Source of the DNA: Gammaproteobacteria bacterium
GTDB lineage: Bacteria > Pseudomonadota > Gammaproteobacteria > Steroidobacterales > Woeseiaceae
Direction: 5' to 3'
Length of the DNA: 58,124 bases
NCBI GenBank assembly: GCA_009937525.1
Contig: JAACFE010000005.1
Location: 1-58,124 of the forward strand
Position 1 is the first letter of the stretch; the number at the start of each line of letters is the position of its first letter. The notes beneath the pieces are model-generated. The model searched no databases. It was given only the letters and a program-made list of their open reading frames with translations, and was not told where the DNA came from. Positions 1 through 9,677 of the stretch are shown here, piece after piece. The position numbers were made by a program, and so were the translations under genes.

Positions 1-1356
1 GCCCAGGGGACCATGTCGTACACGGTGAGCCCGGTGCATACGATCGATCTGTGGGTCGACCTCGGCAAGCGCATCGAGGATATGGGCGCCCACTCCGTCT
101 GCATCAAGGATATGGCCGGTTTGTTGCGTCCCTATGTGGCTCTCGAACTGGTCAGCCGGCTCAAGGAAGCGGTGGACATCCCGATCCACATGCAGTGCCA
201 CGCCACGACGGGCCTGTCCACGGCGACCTGTGTGAAGGCCGCGGAGGCGGGCATCGACAACATCGATACCGCCATTTCTTCGATGAGTATGACGTACGGC
301 CATTCCCCGACCGAGTCGCTGGTCGCGATACTGGAAGGCACGGATCGCGACACGGGCCTCGACCTGCAGGCGCTCGAGGAGGTGGCCGCCTATTTCCGCG
401 ACGTCCGCAAGAAGTACGCCAGGTTCGAAGGCGCGCTCAGGGGCGTCGATTCGCGCATCCTGGTCGCGCAGGTCCCCGGTGGCATGCTGACCAATCTGGA
501 GAACCAGCTGCGCGAACAAAATGCCAGTGACAAGCTGGATGCCGTGCTCGAGGAAATCCCGCAGGTTCGCAGGGACCTCGGCATGCTGCCATTGGTAACG
601 CCGACGTCGCAGATCGTCGGTACCCAGGCGGTTATCAACGTTCTCTCCGGCGAGCGCTACGCGACGATTACCAAGGAGGCGGCAGGCATTCTCAAGGGCG
701 AGTACGGCGCGACGCCTACCGACGTCAACGCGGGCCTGCAGGCGCGCGTGCTCGAAGGAGCCGAACCCATTACCTGCCGCCCGGCCGACCTGCTCGAACC
801 GGAACTCGGGCTGCAGACCGAAAAGCTGAATCACCTGGCGATCGAAAAGAAAATCCGCCTGGCGCCCGACGTCATCGATGACGTCCTCACCTATGCATTG
901 TTTCCGCAGATAGGCATCCGATTCCTGCAGAATCGCGGCAATCCGGAAGCCTTCGAGCCGCCACCCGGCCTCGAGGCGCAGACGGCGCCGGCGGCCGTGC
1001 CTGCCGCCGCGGCGGAGGGACCCGCGGTGTATTCCGTGCGCGTGAACGGCCGGGAGTTTACGGTCGAAGTAGCCGAGGACGGGCAGCTCGCGGGTGTCGC
1101 GCCGGCATCCGCCGGACTGAAGCCGGCGCCGGGCTCGTCAGGTGAAGTGGTAAAGGCGGTGCTTGCCGGCAATGTCTTCAAGGTGCACGTGGCGCCCGGC
1201 GACCGCGTCGAGGAAGGACAACCGTTGATCGTCGTCGAAGCGATGAAGATGGAGACGGCGGTGAGCGCTCCAAGAGCAGGGACGATAAGCGAGGTGTTCG
1301 TCCGTGAGGGTGATGTCGTTGCCGTGGGTGACTCGCTCGTCGCCATCGCCGGCTGA
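1..1356 (+). CDS. oadA: oxaloacetate decarboxylase alpha subunit (5'-truncated)
   Basis: Biotin-dependent carboxyltransferase subunit of the sodium-pumping oxaloacetate decarboxylase family. It takes the carboxyl group from oxaloacetate onto biotin. The reading frame is open to base 1, and the visible residues [14 protein letters not shown] are internal to the family's TIM-barrel domain, so roughly the first 150 residues are missing. Visible parts are the end of the barrel (MQCHATTG, with a metal-binding His), the conserved carboxyltransferase C-domain, an Ala/Pro-rich linker, and a C-terminal biotinyl domain with the EAMKMET biotinylation motif. Its stop overlaps the start of oadB by one base, so the two are translationally coupled. 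A pyruvate carboxylase B subunit has the same architecture, but the neighbouring oadB favours the decarboxylase. Confidence 0.93.
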   Translation, partial: AQGTMSYTVSPVHTIDLWVDLGKRIEDMGAHSVCIKDMAGLLRPYVALELVSRLKEAVDIPIHMQCHATTGLSTATCVKAAEAGIDNIDTAISSMSMTYGHSPTESLVAILEGTDRDTGLDLQALEEVAAYFRDVRKKYARFEGALRGVDSRILVAQVPGGMLTNLENQLREQNASDKLDAVLEEIPQVRRDLGMLPLVTPTSQIVGTQAVINVLSGERYATITKEAAGILKGEYGATPTDVNAGLQARVLEGAEPITCRPADLLEPELGLQTEKLNHLAIEKKIRLAPDVIDDVLTYALFPQIGIRFLQNRGNPEAFEPPPGLEAQTAPAAVPAAAAEGPAVYSVRVNGREFTVEVAEDGQLAGVAPASAGLKPAPGSSGEVVKAVLAGNVFKVHVAPGDRVEEGQPLIVVEAMKMETAVSAPRAGTISEVFVREGDVVAVGDSLVAIAG

Positions 1357-2486
1357 TGGAACTGATTCTCGAAATCTGGCGCGGCTCGGGACTCTACCTG
1401 ATCACGGGCGGCCAGGCCGCGATGCTGGTCGTCTGCCTCGGTCTGCTGTACCTCGGCATCGTCAGGAAATTCGAGCCGCTGCTTCTCGTGACCATCGGTT
1501 TCGGTGGCCTCCTGAGCAACATCCCCGGAGCCGGTATCGCGGAGCCGGGCGGGCTGCTCTACCTGTCGTACGAAGTAGGCATCAAGACCGGCGCGTTTCC
1601 GCTCATCATTTTCATGGGTGTCGGGGCGCTCACGGATTTCGGGCCTCTGCTCGCAAATCCGCGCACGCTGTTCCTGGGCGCCGCGGCGCAGTTCGGCATC
1701 TTCGCGACGCTGCTGGGCGCGCTCGGAATGACCGAGCTCGGCCTGATGGACTTCACATTGAAGGAGGCCGCTGCCATCGGCATCATCGGCGGTGCGGACG
1801 GGCCGACGGCGATCTACGTCGCTGGAATTCTGGCGCCGCAGCTGCTCGGCGCGATTGCGGTCGCGGCCTACTCGTACATGGCGCTCGTGCCGATCATCCA
1901 GCCGCCGATCATGCGCCTGCTCACCACCGAGGAAGAGCGCAAGATCCACATGGTGCAACTGCGCGAAGTCTCGAAGACCGAGCGCATACTATTTCCCATC
2001 GTATTGCTGCTGCTGGTCGCTCTGCTGCTGCCGACGGCTGCGCCGCTGCTCGGCATGCTGGCGTTCGGTAACCTGATGCGCGAGTGTGGCGTCGTCGATC
2101 GCCTCTCCGATACGACGCAGAACGCGCTCATCAATACCGTGACGATATTCCTGGGGCTGTCGGTGGGCTCGAAACTCGGTGCCGAGCAATTCCTGTCCGT
2201 CGAAACCCTCGGCATCCTGCTGCTCGGCATCGTCGCCTTCGCGATCGGTACGGCCAGCGGCGTGCTGATGGGCAAGCTCATGAACAGGCTGTCGCACAAT
2301 CCGATCAACCCGCTGATTGGTGCCGCGGGCGTGTCGGCGGTACCGATGGCGGCGCGGGTCGCCAACAAGGTCGGCCTCGAAGCCAACCCGCACAACATCC
2401 TGCTGATGCACGCCATGGGGCCGAACGTCGCCGGCGTCATCGGGTCGGCCGTGGCCGCCGGCATCATGATCATGTTCACGACGTAG
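1356..2486 (+). CDS. oadB: oxaloacetate decarboxylase beta subunit, sodium pump
   Basis: Integral membrane subunit of about 376 residues. It decarboxylates carboxybiotin and couples this to Na+ export. The protein is almost wholly hydrophobic with many membrane segments. It carries the family signatures [14 protein letters not shown] (conserved Asp in the ion path) and [20 protein letters not shown], and ends [18 protein letters not shown]. Glutaconyl-CoA and methylmalonyl-CoA decarboxylase beta subunits are close relatives, so substrate identity rests on the adjacent alpha subunit. The small gamma subunit, usually the first gene of the operon, would lie left of the window. Confidence 0.95.
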   Translation: MELILEIWRGSGLYLITGGQAAMLVVCLGLLYLGIVRKFEPLLLVTIGFGGLLSNIPGAGIAEPGGLLYLSYEVGIKTGAFPLIIFMGVGALTDFGPLLANPRTLFLGAAAQFGIFATLLGALGMTELGLMDFTLKEAAAIGIIGGADGPTAIYVAGILAPQLLGAIAVAAYSYMALVPIIQPPIMRLLTTEEERKIHMVQLREVSKTERILFPIVLLLLVALLLPTAAPLLGMLAFGNLMRECGVVDRLSDTTQNALINTVTIFLGLSVGSKLGAEQFLSVETLGILLLGIVAFAIGTASGVLMGKLMNRLSHNPINPLIGAAGVSAVPMAARVANKVGLEANPHNILLMHAMGPNVAGVIGSAVAAGIMIMFTT

Positions 2487-2506
2487 GAAAAGCTTCAGCC
2501 CGCGTT

Positions 2507-2626
2507 GCGCTTCGAGAAGCGCTCCTACGGCAATTGACAGGCAGCCACGCGAGGACCGGGTCGCGCGCTTCGAGAAGCGCTCCTACGGCGGGATTCTTTC
2601 CGTAGGAGCGGCTCCCGAGCCGCGAT
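2507..2626. repeat. REP-like palindromic repeat cluster
   Basis: Two identical 25-base direct copies lie at 2507-2531 and 2565-2589. Each is built on the palindrome GCGCTTCGAGAAGCGC followed by TCCTACGGC. A third unit in opposite orientation at about 2600-2625 begins CGTAGGAGCGGCT and ends GAGCCGCGA. The TCCTACG and CGTAGGA cores face each other, the BIME-like arrangement seen in xanthomonads and pseudomonads. The cluster fills the space between the convergent oadB and M20 peptidase genes and may also act in transcript 3' ends. Confidence 0.75.
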
Positions 2627-2631
2627 AGATC

Positions 2632-4062
2632 TCAGGCAGCCGCTCTGACGCCCGTCTTATGCTCGTAGTGATCGGCGAGCACCTGCGCGACGCAACTGGT
2701 CACGCGTTTGCCGGTGTCGATGTGCAGGAACTCGTTCGGCCCGTGCGCATTCGAATTCGGCCCGAGAAGGCCCGTGATGAGGAACTGTGCCTCCGGGAAC
2801 TTCTCGCCGAGCATACCCATGAACGGAATCGTGCCGCCGGTACCCATGTACATGGACGGTTTGCCGAAATAGGCCTGTGATGCTTTCTGCATCGATGCTT
2901 CCAGCCACTCGGCCACAGGCGGCGCGTTCCACCCGGCCATCGTCGATTCGACATGGAACGACACCTTCGACAACGGTGGCGTGTCCGCTTCGAGCATCTC
3001 CCGCACGGTCTTTGCGGCATCGTCCGCATTGCAGGTCGGCGGCAGGCGGAACGACAGCTTCAGCGTGTTGAACGGCAGCAGCACGTTGCCCGCGTCGACC
3101 AGCGCCGGCAATCCGGCCGCGCCCGTCACGCTCATGGTCGGTCGCCAGGTGTTGTTGAGCAGCAGCTCGTACGCTGACTCGCCGGGGGCCGCGTCCTCGA
3201 CTGCCCACGGGTACTTGCTGTACACGCCGGCGCCAAGCGTCTCCGCGGCGAGCCTCGCCTGTTCGATGCGCTGTTCCGGAATCTCCACGTGCAGCGCTTC
3301 CGGCGTGATGCGGCCGCTGTCTTCGTCCTCGATTCGGCTCAGCAATTTGCGCAGGATCCGGAAGCTCGACGGCACGACGCCGCCCGCGCTGCCGGAGTGC
3401 ACGCCTTCGGTCAGCACGTCCGCGCGCAGGGTGCCCGTCAGGTTGCCACGCAGCGAGGTCGTGCACCAGAGTTGCTCGTAGTTGCCGCATTCCGCGTCGA
3501 GGCAGACCACCAGGTCCGGCGAGCCGATCCGGTCTTCCAGCTTCTCGATGTAATAGGGCAGGTCGAAGCTGCCGGACTCCTCGCAGCCTTCGATAAGCAC
3601 CACGCAGCGCGCGTGCGGAACCCCCTGTTCCTGCAGTGCTCGAATTGCCGTCAGAGAACCGAACACGGCGTAACCATCGTCGGCGCCGCCGCGGCCGTAG
3701 AGCTTGCCGTCCCTGATCGTCGGCTCCCACGGATCGAGATCCTCGGCCCAGCCGCTGAACTCCGGCTGCTTGTCGTAGTGTCCATACAGGAGCACCACAT
3801 CCTCCGAGTCACCGGGGATCTCGGCGAACAGTACGGGCGTGCGTCCCTCGATGCGGACGACTTCGACCGACATGTCCTTGACGGGCTGCGTCCTGCACCA
3901 GGCTTCCAGCTGCTGTACCGCCTTTTCCATGTGGCCGTGCTTTTCCCAGTCCGGATCGAAATGCGGTGACTTGTTCGGCAGTTTGATGTAGTCGCAGAGC
4001 TCGGGAATGATCGAGCTGTCCCACATGTCGTTGACGAAATCTTCTGTCTTCTTGTTGTCCAT
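2632..4062 (-). CDS. M20 family metallopeptidase
   Basis: Zinc-dependent amino- or dipeptidase of 476 residues, in the size range of carnosinase-like M20 enzymes. Metal ligands and catalytic residues are visible in order: YGHYDKQPE (His and Asp), GRGGADDG (bridging Asp), EGCEESGS (catalytic Glu pair), CLDAECG, and a C-terminal HGPNE His. The lid/dimerisation domain lies between. No signal peptide is seen, so it is cytoplasmic. It starts 4 bases after the stop of the upstream metallo-beta-lactamase-fold gene, so it is probably the last gene of the transaminase operon. A dipeptidase releasing beta-alanine would suit that context, but substrate is inference. Confidence 0.9.
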   Translation of the reverse strand: MDNKKTEDFVNDMWDSSIIPELCDYIKLPNKSPHFDPDWEKHGHMEKAVQQLEAWCRTQPVKDMSVEVVRIEGRTPVLFAEIPGDSEDVVLLYGHYDKQPEFSGWAEDLDPWEPTIRDGKLYGRGGADDGYAVFGSLTAIRALQEQGVPHARCVVLIEGCEESGSFDLPYYIEKLEDRIGSPDLVVCLDAECGNYEQLWCTTSLRGNLTGTLRADVLTEGVHSGSAGGVVPSSFRILRKLLSRIEDEDSGRITPEALHVEIPEQRIEQARLAAETLGAGVYSKYPWAVEDAAPGESAYELLLNNTWRPTMSVTGAAGLPALVDAGNVLLPFNTLKLSFRLPPTCNADDAAKTVREMLEADTPPLSKVSFHVESTMAGWNAPPVAEWLEASMQKASQAYFGKPSMYMGTGGTIPFMGMLGEKFPEAQFLITGLLGPNSNAHGPNEFLHIDTGKRVTSCVAQVLADHYEHKTGVRAAA

Positions 4063-4066
4063 TGTT

Positions 4067-4948
4067 CTATTCCGAGGTCAGGTCACGGTAGTGCGTCTTG
4101 GTCATACGCTCCGTGGTGATGAAGCTCCAGCTGTAGTCGTCGTGGTATTTGCCGAGAGGATTGGCGGCCAGCACCTCCTCCTCGGTCTTACCCTCGTCGA
4201 CCAGCGCCTTCACGAGCTTGCGGCCATCCTTGAGGACGGCAAGGTTTGTTTCGACGTCGGCCTTGCTCGCGACCGGGTCGCCGTGGCCTGCAATCAGAAC
4301 GGTATCGTCGTCGGATATCGCGATGAGCTTCTCCTGCGCCTTGATAAATCCTTCTATGCTGCCGCCGTTGTCGAGGTCGATGTACGGAAACACCTTGTTG
4401 AACAGGACGTCGCCCGCATGGATGACGTTCTGGTCGCGGAAGTGGATGACTCCGTCGCCGTCGGTGTGCGCGTGATGAACGTGAAACACGAATACCTCGT
4501 GCCCGTTGACGTGGAAGGTCACCGAATCCGAGAACGTAATGATAGGCAGGCCGCCGTCGCCACCGGCACCCTTGCTGTCGGCGGCGAGGCGCTTGCGGAT
4601 ATTGTCGTGTGCGACGACGTAAGCGCCGTTTTCCTGCATCAACGCGTTGCCGCCAACGTGGTCGCCGTGGATGTGCGTGTTGATGACGAAGTCGGGAGCA
4701 CGCCCGGCCAGCCTGGTGACGGCGTCCAGTATTGGCTGCGCCGTGGGTACCATGGCGTCGTCGATCAGCACGATCTGCTCGTCGCCGACGAGCACGCTGA
4801 TAGTGCCACCGCCGAATTTCCCTTCCGCGCCCGTCAGCGTGTAAATGCCGGGCGCCACTTCGGTGGCGTCGAACGAGGTGGCGAAGTCCTGCGCCTGGAG
4901 TGGCGCGGCAAGGGCGAGGCAGGCGATCGCCAGAAATCGCTTCGTCAT
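4067..4948 (-). CDS. exported MBL-fold metallo-hydrolase
   Basis: Metallo-beta-lactamase-fold hydrolase of 293 residues with an N-terminal signal peptide (MTKRFLAIACLALAAPLQA, cleavage after the Ala) and therefore likely periplasmic. The zinc motif THIHGDHVGG is complete. Later ligands are the His-rich stretch FHVHHAHTDGD and the Asp/His in AGHGDP. It resembles the class-B-lactamase-like or quinoprotein-relay-associated hydrolases, but the substrate cannot be read from sequence. It lies between mmsA (72-base gap) and the M20 peptidase (4-base gap), all on the minus strand. Confidence 0.9.
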   Translation of the reverse strand: MTKRFLAIACLALAAPLQAQDFATSFDATEVAPGIYTLTGAEGKFGGGTISVLVGDEQIVLIDDAMVPTAQPILDAVTRLAGRAPDFVINTHIHGDHVGGNALMQENGAYVVAHDNIRKRLAADSKGAGGDGGLPIITFSDSVTFHVNGHEVFVFHVHHAHTDGDGVIHFRDQNVIHAGDVLFNKVFPYIDLDNGGSIEGFIKAQEKLIAISDDDTVLIAGHGDPVASKADVETNLAVLKDGRKLVKALVDEGKTEEEVLAANPLGKYHDDYSWSFITTERMTKTHYRDLTSE

Positions 4949-5020
4949 GGATGTCTCCAGAGCTGATTCGGGAACCGCATAGTGTTCCCGAATCGCGCCA
5001 GATTCTCCACCCCCGCAGGC

Positions 5021-6550
5021 TTACTGGTTGCTCGGGAAGGTGTACAGGGCCTTCTCGCGCACGCCGCCCGAGGGCCAGCGCTGGCTTATCGTCTTGCGGC
5101 GCGTATAAAAGCGCACACTGTCGGGGCCGTAGGCATACAGGTCGCCGAAGAGGGAGCGCTTCCAGCCGCCAAAGCTGTGACAGGCGACGGGAACCGGGAG
5201 CGGCACGTTGATACCGACCATGCCGACTTTGATCCTGTCGGCAAAGTAACGCGCAGCCTCGCCGTCGCGCGTGAAGATGCACGTGCCGTTGCCGTATTCG
5301 TGCTCGTCGATGAGTTGCATGGCCTCTTCTTCGGATTCGGCTCGAACGACGCACAGGACCGGACCGAAGATTTCTTCATTGTAGATGCGCATGTCACGCG
5401 TCACCCGGTCGAACAGGCATGGGCCCAGGAAAAATCCGTCGTCGTGACCTTCAACGACGAGATCGCGGCCGTCGATGACGAGTTCCGCGCCTTCATCGAC
5501 GCCGAGGTCGACGTAGGAACGCACCTTGTCAAAGTGCGCTTTGGTTACCAGCGGTCCCATGTCGTTGTTGGTGTCGGTGCCGTTGCCCACCCTGAGTTCC
5601 GCGATGCGCTCGCGGAACTTGCCGACGACGGTATCCGCAGTCTCGTCGCCGACGCACACCGCGACCGATATCGCCATGCAGCGCTCGCCACAGGAACCGT
5701 AGGCTGCGCCCATCAGTGCGCTGACCGCGTTGTCGATGTCGGCATCAGGCATCACGACAGCATGATTCTTTGCGCCGCCGAGGGCCTGCACCCGTTTGCC
5801 GTTGCTCGTGCCCGTGGAATAGATGTACTCCGCCACCGGCGTCGAGCCGACGAAACTGACGGCCTGCACGCGTTCGTCATTCAGCAATGTATCGACGGCT
5901 TCCTTGTCGCCGTTGACGAGGTTGAATACGCCGTCCGGCAGACCCGCTTCGCTCAGCAGCCGGGCGCAGAGCAACGGCGCCGTGGGGTCTTTTTCCGAGG
6001 GCTTCAGAACGAAGGTGTTGCCGCAGGCGATCGCCATCGGGTACATCCACATGGGCACCATCGCCGGGAAATTGAAGGGCGTGATGCCCGCGACGACACC
6101 GAGCGGCTGGTGCTCCGCCCAGCTGTCGATGCCGGGGCCGACGTTTCTGGAGTATTCGCCCTTGAGCAATTCCGGGATGCCGCAAGCGTATTCGACGACT
6201 TCGACACCGCGCAGGAATTCGCCCATCGCGTCGTCAAGGACCTTGCCGTGCTCGTTGGTGATGGTCGCGACAATCTCGTCCGAGTGCTCTTCCAGCAATT
6301 GCTTGAAGCGGAACATGATGCGCGCCCGCTTGATCGGTGGCGTGTCTCGCCACGCGGGGAAAGCGGCCTCGGCCGCGGCAATCGCCGCTTCCACGGTTTG
6401 CCGCGACGCCATGGCGACATGCCGTGTGACTTTACCGGTGGCGGGATTCGTAACGGGTTCGAGCCGCTTCGTATCGGCAACGTCCTGGCCGTCGATGAAA
6501 TGACCGACGATGTTCGCCGTGTCGATGTCCTGTGCGGGGCGGGCGCTCAT
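5021..6550 (-). CDS. mmsA: CoA-acylating methylmalonate-semialdehyde dehydrogenase
   Basis: Aldehyde dehydrogenase superfamily member of 509 residues. It converts methylmalonate or malonate semialdehyde to propionyl-CoA or acetyl-CoA with NAD+. The catalytic cysteine lies in the family-specific context [11 protein letters not shown], and the N-terminal half shows the [11 protein letters not shown] substrate/NAD segment. A good ribosome site (AAAGGAGAA) precedes the ATG. It follows the transaminase gene by 21 bases, so the two enzymes act in sequence: transamination of beta-alanine or 3-aminoisobutyrate, then oxidative decarboxylation of the semialdehyde. Confidence 0.95.
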   Translation of the reverse strand: MSARPAQDIDTANIVGHFIDGQDVADTKRLEPVTNPATGKVTRHVAMASRQTVEAAIAAAEAAFPAWRDTPPIKRARIMFRFKQLLEEHSDEIVATITNEHGKVLDDAMGEFLRGVEVVEYACGIPELLKGEYSRNVGPGIDSWAEHQPLGVVAGITPFNFPAMVPMWMYPMAIACGNTFVLKPSEKDPTAPLLCARLLSEAGLPDGVFNLVNGDKEAVDTLLNDERVQAVSFVGSTPVAEYIYSTGTSNGKRVQALGGAKNHAVVMPDADIDNAVSALMGAAYGSCGERCMAISVAVCVGDETADTVVGKFRERIAELRVGNGTDTNNDMGPLVTKAHFDKVRSYVDLGVDEGAELVIDGRDLVVEGHDDGFFLGPCLFDRVTRDMRIYNEEIFGPVLCVVRAESEEEAMQLIDEHEYGNGTCIFTRDGEAARYFADRIKVGMVGINVPLPVPVACHSFGGWKRSLFGDLYAYGPDSVRFYTRRKTISQRWPSGGVREKALYTFPSNQ

Positions 6551-6571
6551 AAGTTCTCCTTTCGGTGTCGA

Positions 6572-7894
6572 CTAGTCGATGCTGTCGATGATTCGACGCA
6601 CGCTGTCGAACGCCTTGTTCCAGTCGTCGAGCTTCGAATTCAGGAAGGGTGAAAAGCTGAGGATGTCCATGCCATTTCGCACCATCAGCTTTTCATCCCA
6701 GAAACAGCGCTTGTGGGTCTCGAGGCCGCGTGCCCCCGGCGCGCCGTCGCGCGGCGCCATTTCGATCGCCCCCATGAGGCCGAAGTTGCGCACGTCGATG
6801 ACCTTGTCGTGGTCGGCGAACGAGTGCAGCAGGTCCTCGAAGGGTTTCTCGAGCGCATGCGACTGCTCGAAGATGCCTTCCTCCTCGTAAACATCCATTG
6901 CGGCCAGCCCGGCAGCAGCCGCGACAGGGTGTCCGGAATACGTATAGCCGTGGAACAGCTCGATCATGTAGTCGGGACCCTGCATGAAGGCTTCGTACAC
7001 GTGATCGCGCACCAGCACGGCACCCATCGGGATCACGCCGTTGGTCAGTCCCTTGGCGGTCGTGATGATATCCGGCATGACGTCGAAACGCTCTGCAGCA
7101 AACGCCTTGCCGACACGGCCGAATGCCGTGATGACCTCGTCGAAGATCAGCAGGATGCCGTGCTTGTCACAGATCTCGCGCAGCCGCTCGAGGTAGCCGA
7201 CGGGCGGCGGCAGAACGCCCGCCGATCCTGCAACGGGTTCGACGATGACCGCGGCGATATTGCTGCCGTCGTGCAGGCCCGCAAGGCGTTCCAGGTCATC
7301 GGCAAGCTGCGCGCCCCATTCAGGCTGGCCGCGCGAAAAGGCCGTATGCTCGATGTCCATGGTTGCGCGGATGTGGTCGACACCCGGTATCAGGTTGGGG
7401 CTGAACACCTTGCGGTTCGGTACCATGCCGCCAACCGACATCCCGCCGAAGTTAACGCCGTGATAGCCGCGCTCACGGCCGATCAGGCGCGTCCGGTTGC
7501 CTTCGCCGCGGGCGCGGTGGAATCCGAGCGCGATCTTCAGCGCTGTGTCCACGGACTCCGATCCGGAGTTGGTGAAGAAGCAGTGATTGAAGCCTTCGGG
7601 CGCCATGCCGGTCACACGTTCGGCCAGTGCGAACGACTTGTCATTGCCCGACTGGAAGGTCATCGAGTAATCGAGCTGCGCAACCTGTTTCTGCACGGCC
7701 TCGACGATCTTCGGGTGGCAATGACCGATTCCCGTCGTCCAGAGACCTGCGAACAGGTCGTAGATCCTGTCACCATCGAGTGTCGTGTAATGGTGACCGC
7801 TTCCCGACGTGATGATGCGGGGCTTTTTCTTGAAATCGCGGTTGGCCGTGAACGGCATCCAGAAGGCGTCAAGTTTCTCGGCGGGTGCGCTCAT
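6572..7894 (-). CDS. omega-amino acid:pyruvate transaminase (class III, PLP)
   Basis: Class III PLP aminotransferase of 440 residues, closest in appearance to beta-alanine:pyruvate transaminases. Motifs are the N-terminal FWMPFTANRDFK, the cofactor phosphate-binding FFTNSGSESVDTALK, the IFDEVITAFGR Asp that holds the pyridine ring, and the Schiff-base lysine in TTAKGLTNG. It is first in the minus-strand operon with mmsA and is divergent from a PuuR-like regulator, which fits catabolism of beta-alanine, beta-aminoisobutyrate or polyamine-derived amines. The exact amine is not determined by sequence. Confidence 0.92.
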   Translation of the reverse strand: MSAPAEKLDAFWMPFTANRDFKKKPRIITSGSGHHYTTLDGDRIYDLFAGLWTTGIGHCHPKIVEAVQKQVAQLDYSMTFQSGNDKSFALAERVTGMAPEGFNHCFFTNSGSESVDTALKIALGFHRARGEGNRTRLIGRERGYHGVNFGGMSVGGMVPNRKVFSPNLIPGVDHIRATMDIEHTAFSRGQPEWGAQLADDLERLAGLHDGSNIAAVIVEPVAGSAGVLPPPVGYLERLREICDKHGILLIFDEVITAFGRVGKAFAAERFDVMPDIITTAKGLTNGVIPMGAVLVRDHVYEAFMQGPDYMIELFHGYTYSGHPVAAAAGLAAMDVYEEEGIFEQSHALEKPFEDLLHSFADHDKVIDVRNFGLMGAIEMAPRDGAPGARGLETHKRCFWDEKLMVRNGMDILSFSPFLNSKLDDWNKAFDSVRRIIDSID

Positions 7895-7952
7895 GGTGTG
7901 GCTGCTCCAATCTGACCAGGCAAAAGAAAAAGAGTGTACGCCCGAGCAGCTA

Positions 7953-8044
7953 TGTTAAACAATCAGTTAGGTGGCGATTAATAAGCCCTTGATTTGACTG
8001 GCTCGTATGGACAAACTGTTTAGTAAGCTGAACAGACTCAGGAG
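7953..8044 (+). promoter_or_regulatory. divergent promoter/operator region of the XRE-cupin regulator
   Basis: A near-perfect inverted repeat CTGTTTAG-TAAG-CTGAACAG lies at 8016-8035. A second short palindrome TGTTAAACA lies at 7953-7961, nearer the transaminase gene. A candidate -35 TTGACT (7994-7999) and -10 TGTTTA (8017-8022), spaced 17 bases, would place the large inverted repeat over the -10. AGGAG at 8040-8044 is the ribosome site for the ATG at 8052. The arrangement suits autorepression plus control of the divergent catabolic operon. Confidence 0.6.
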
Positions 8045-8051
8045 CCCATCG

Positions 8052-8600
8052 ATGGATCAGCCCATCGGACCCCGCCTGCGGCAGATTCGCCTGCGCCACC
8101 GGCTCTCGCAGCGGCAACTGGCCAGGCAGTCCGGCGTTGCCAACGCCACCATTTCTCAGATCGAGGCCGGCAAACTCAACCCGACCGTGAGCATGCTGAA
8201 GAAAGTGCTCGACGGTATCCCGGTGCGCCTGTCGGAGTTCTTCAGTGACGAGCCGGAGACGCCCGACCGCGTCTTCTTTCGCGCCGATGAATTGACCGAG
8301 ATCGCCGACGGCGGCGTGTCCTTCCTGCAGGTCGGTGCCAACCTGACCGACCGGGCCATCCAGTTCATCAAGGAGTGCTATCAGCCGGGTGCCGGCACGG
8401 GCAGGCATGCCATAACCCACGAAGGCGAGGAATGCGGCCTGATCCTGAAGGGCAGGCTGCAGGTGACCGTGGGTGAGCAATCGGCGATCCTGCGTGCCGG
8501 CGACGCTTACTACTTCAGGAGCAATCAGCCGCACAGTTTCACGAATCCGGGAAGCGAACCCTGCGAACTCATTTCGGCGTGCACGCCGCCGAGTTTCTAG
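8052..8600 (+). CDS. XRE-family regulator with C-terminal cupin (PuuR-like)
   Basis: Transcription regulator of 182 residues. The N-terminal helix-turn-helix (about residues 8-62) includes RHRLSQRQLARQSGVANATI and SQIEAGKLNPTVSMLKKVL. A C-terminal cupin (about 105-175), with HEGEECGLILKGRLQVTVG and DAYYFRSNQPH, probably senses a small metabolite. I chose the ATG at 8052 because it has AGGAG seven bases upstream. An in-frame ATG at 8007 exists, but using it would put the promoter inverted repeat inside the gene. The family controls putrescine and amine catabolism, matching the divergent transaminase-mmsA operon. Confidence 0.88.
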   Translation: MDQPIGPRLRQIRLRHRLSQRQLARQSGVANATISQIEAGKLNPTVSMLKKVLDGIPVRLSEFFSDEPETPDRVFFRADELTEIADGGVSFLQVGANLTDRAIQFIKECYQPGAGTGRHAITHEGEECGLILKGRLQVTVGEQSAILRAGDAYYFRSNQPHSFTNPGSEPCELISACTPPSF

Positions 8601-8681
8601 GCGGCGGCTTCCGGGCTGGCCAACGGTGGCCGTTTAATGGCAAAGTTACCGCCCCCGGTTTTAATCCAGATTAGAATTCCC

Positions 8682-9677
8682 ATGGCTCAATTCGGCACCG
8701 TTTTCTGCGATCACCTGGCAATCGCGCGCTTCAAGGACGGCGGCTGGGGCGATGCGGCGATCGAACCGCTCGCGCCGTTGCCGATGCACCCGGCATCCCA
8801 CGTCTTTCATTACGCGAGCACCTGCTTCGAGGGTTTCAAGGCCTATCGCTGGCAGGACGGCAAGGCACGGATCTTTCGCCTGCACGACCACGTCGCGCGC
8901 ATGCAGCGCAGCGCGAAATCGCTGCACCTTCCCATTCCGGACCCGGACCTTCTGACGGGCATGGTCGAGGACCTCGTGAGAAAGCAGATCGACGACATTC
9001 CGGAACCGCCCAGTTCGCTCTACCTGCGGCCGACGCTGATCGGTACGTTGCCCAACATCGGCGCCGCCGCGGCACCCTCGACCGAAGCGACGCTGTTCGT
9101 GCTCGCATCGCCGGTCGGCGACTACTTTGCCGGCGGAGCGCGGCCGCTGAAGCTGCTCGTCGCCGATACCTATGCGCGTTCCACCGAGCAACTCGGCAGC
9201 ACCAAGACCGGCGGCAACTATGCGGCGGCCCTCGGGCCGACGCTCGACGCGAAGGAAAAATACGGGGTCGACCAGGTGCTGTTCTGTCCGGGTGGCGACG
9301 TGCAGGAAACGGGCGCCGCGAACTTCCTCCTGATCAGCGACGACGAAGTCATAACCAAGCCGCTGGATACCTCGTTCCTGCACGGCATGACCCGCGCCTC
9401 GATCCTCGCGCTTGCCAAAGACCTCGGTTATCGGGTCAACGAACGGGACTTTACGGTGCAGGAACTCCTGGAATGGGTCGCCACGTACGAAGCTGCGCTC
9501 TCCGGTACGGCGGCCACGCTGACCCCTGTAGGCACGCTCGTCTACGATGAGAGGGAGATCCCGGTACGTGATGGTGGCGCCGGGCCCAACACCGAGAAGC
9601 TGCGCAAAGCCTTGCAGTCCATCCAGTACGGAGACGCGCCGGATGTACACGGCTGGCTGACCGAGGTGAGCCAGTAG
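8682..9677 (+). CDS. ilvE: branched-chain amino acid aminotransferase
   Basis: Fold-type IV PLP aminotransferase of about 331 residues, performing the last step of Val, Leu and Ile synthesis. Family motifs: FHYASTCFEGFKAYR near the start, the PLP lysine in GSTKTGGNYAAAL, the CPGGDVQETGAANFLLI segment, and GTAATLTPVG near the C-terminus. An in-frame ATG at 8637 would add 15 residues (MAKLPPP...) that do not look like the family; I prefer MAQFGTVF at 8682. Neither start has a strong ribosome site. ilvB and ilvN are elsewhere in the window (about 40.8-43.3 kb). Confidence 0.92.
   Translation: MAQFGTVFCDHLAIARFKDGGWGDAAIEPLAPLPMHPASHVFHYASTCFEGFKAYRWQDGKARIFRLHDHVARMQRSAKSLHLPIPDPDLLTGMVEDLVRKQIDDIPEPPSSLYLRPTLIGTLPNIGAAAAPSTEATLFVLASPVGDYFAGGARPLKLLVADTYARSTEQLGSTKTGGNYAAALGPTLDAKEKYGVDQVLFCPGGDVQETGAANFLLISDDEVITKPLDTSFLHGMTRASILALAKDLGYRVNERDFTVQELLEWVATYEAALSGTAATLTPVGTLVYDEREIPVRDGGAGPNTEKLRKALQSIQYGDAPDVHGWLTEVSQ

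Noticed and set aside
5021-6652. Long plus-strand open frame (from about 4982) opposite mmsA
   Set aside because: Antisense shadow of mmsA, which has intact catalytic motifs and a good ribosome site.
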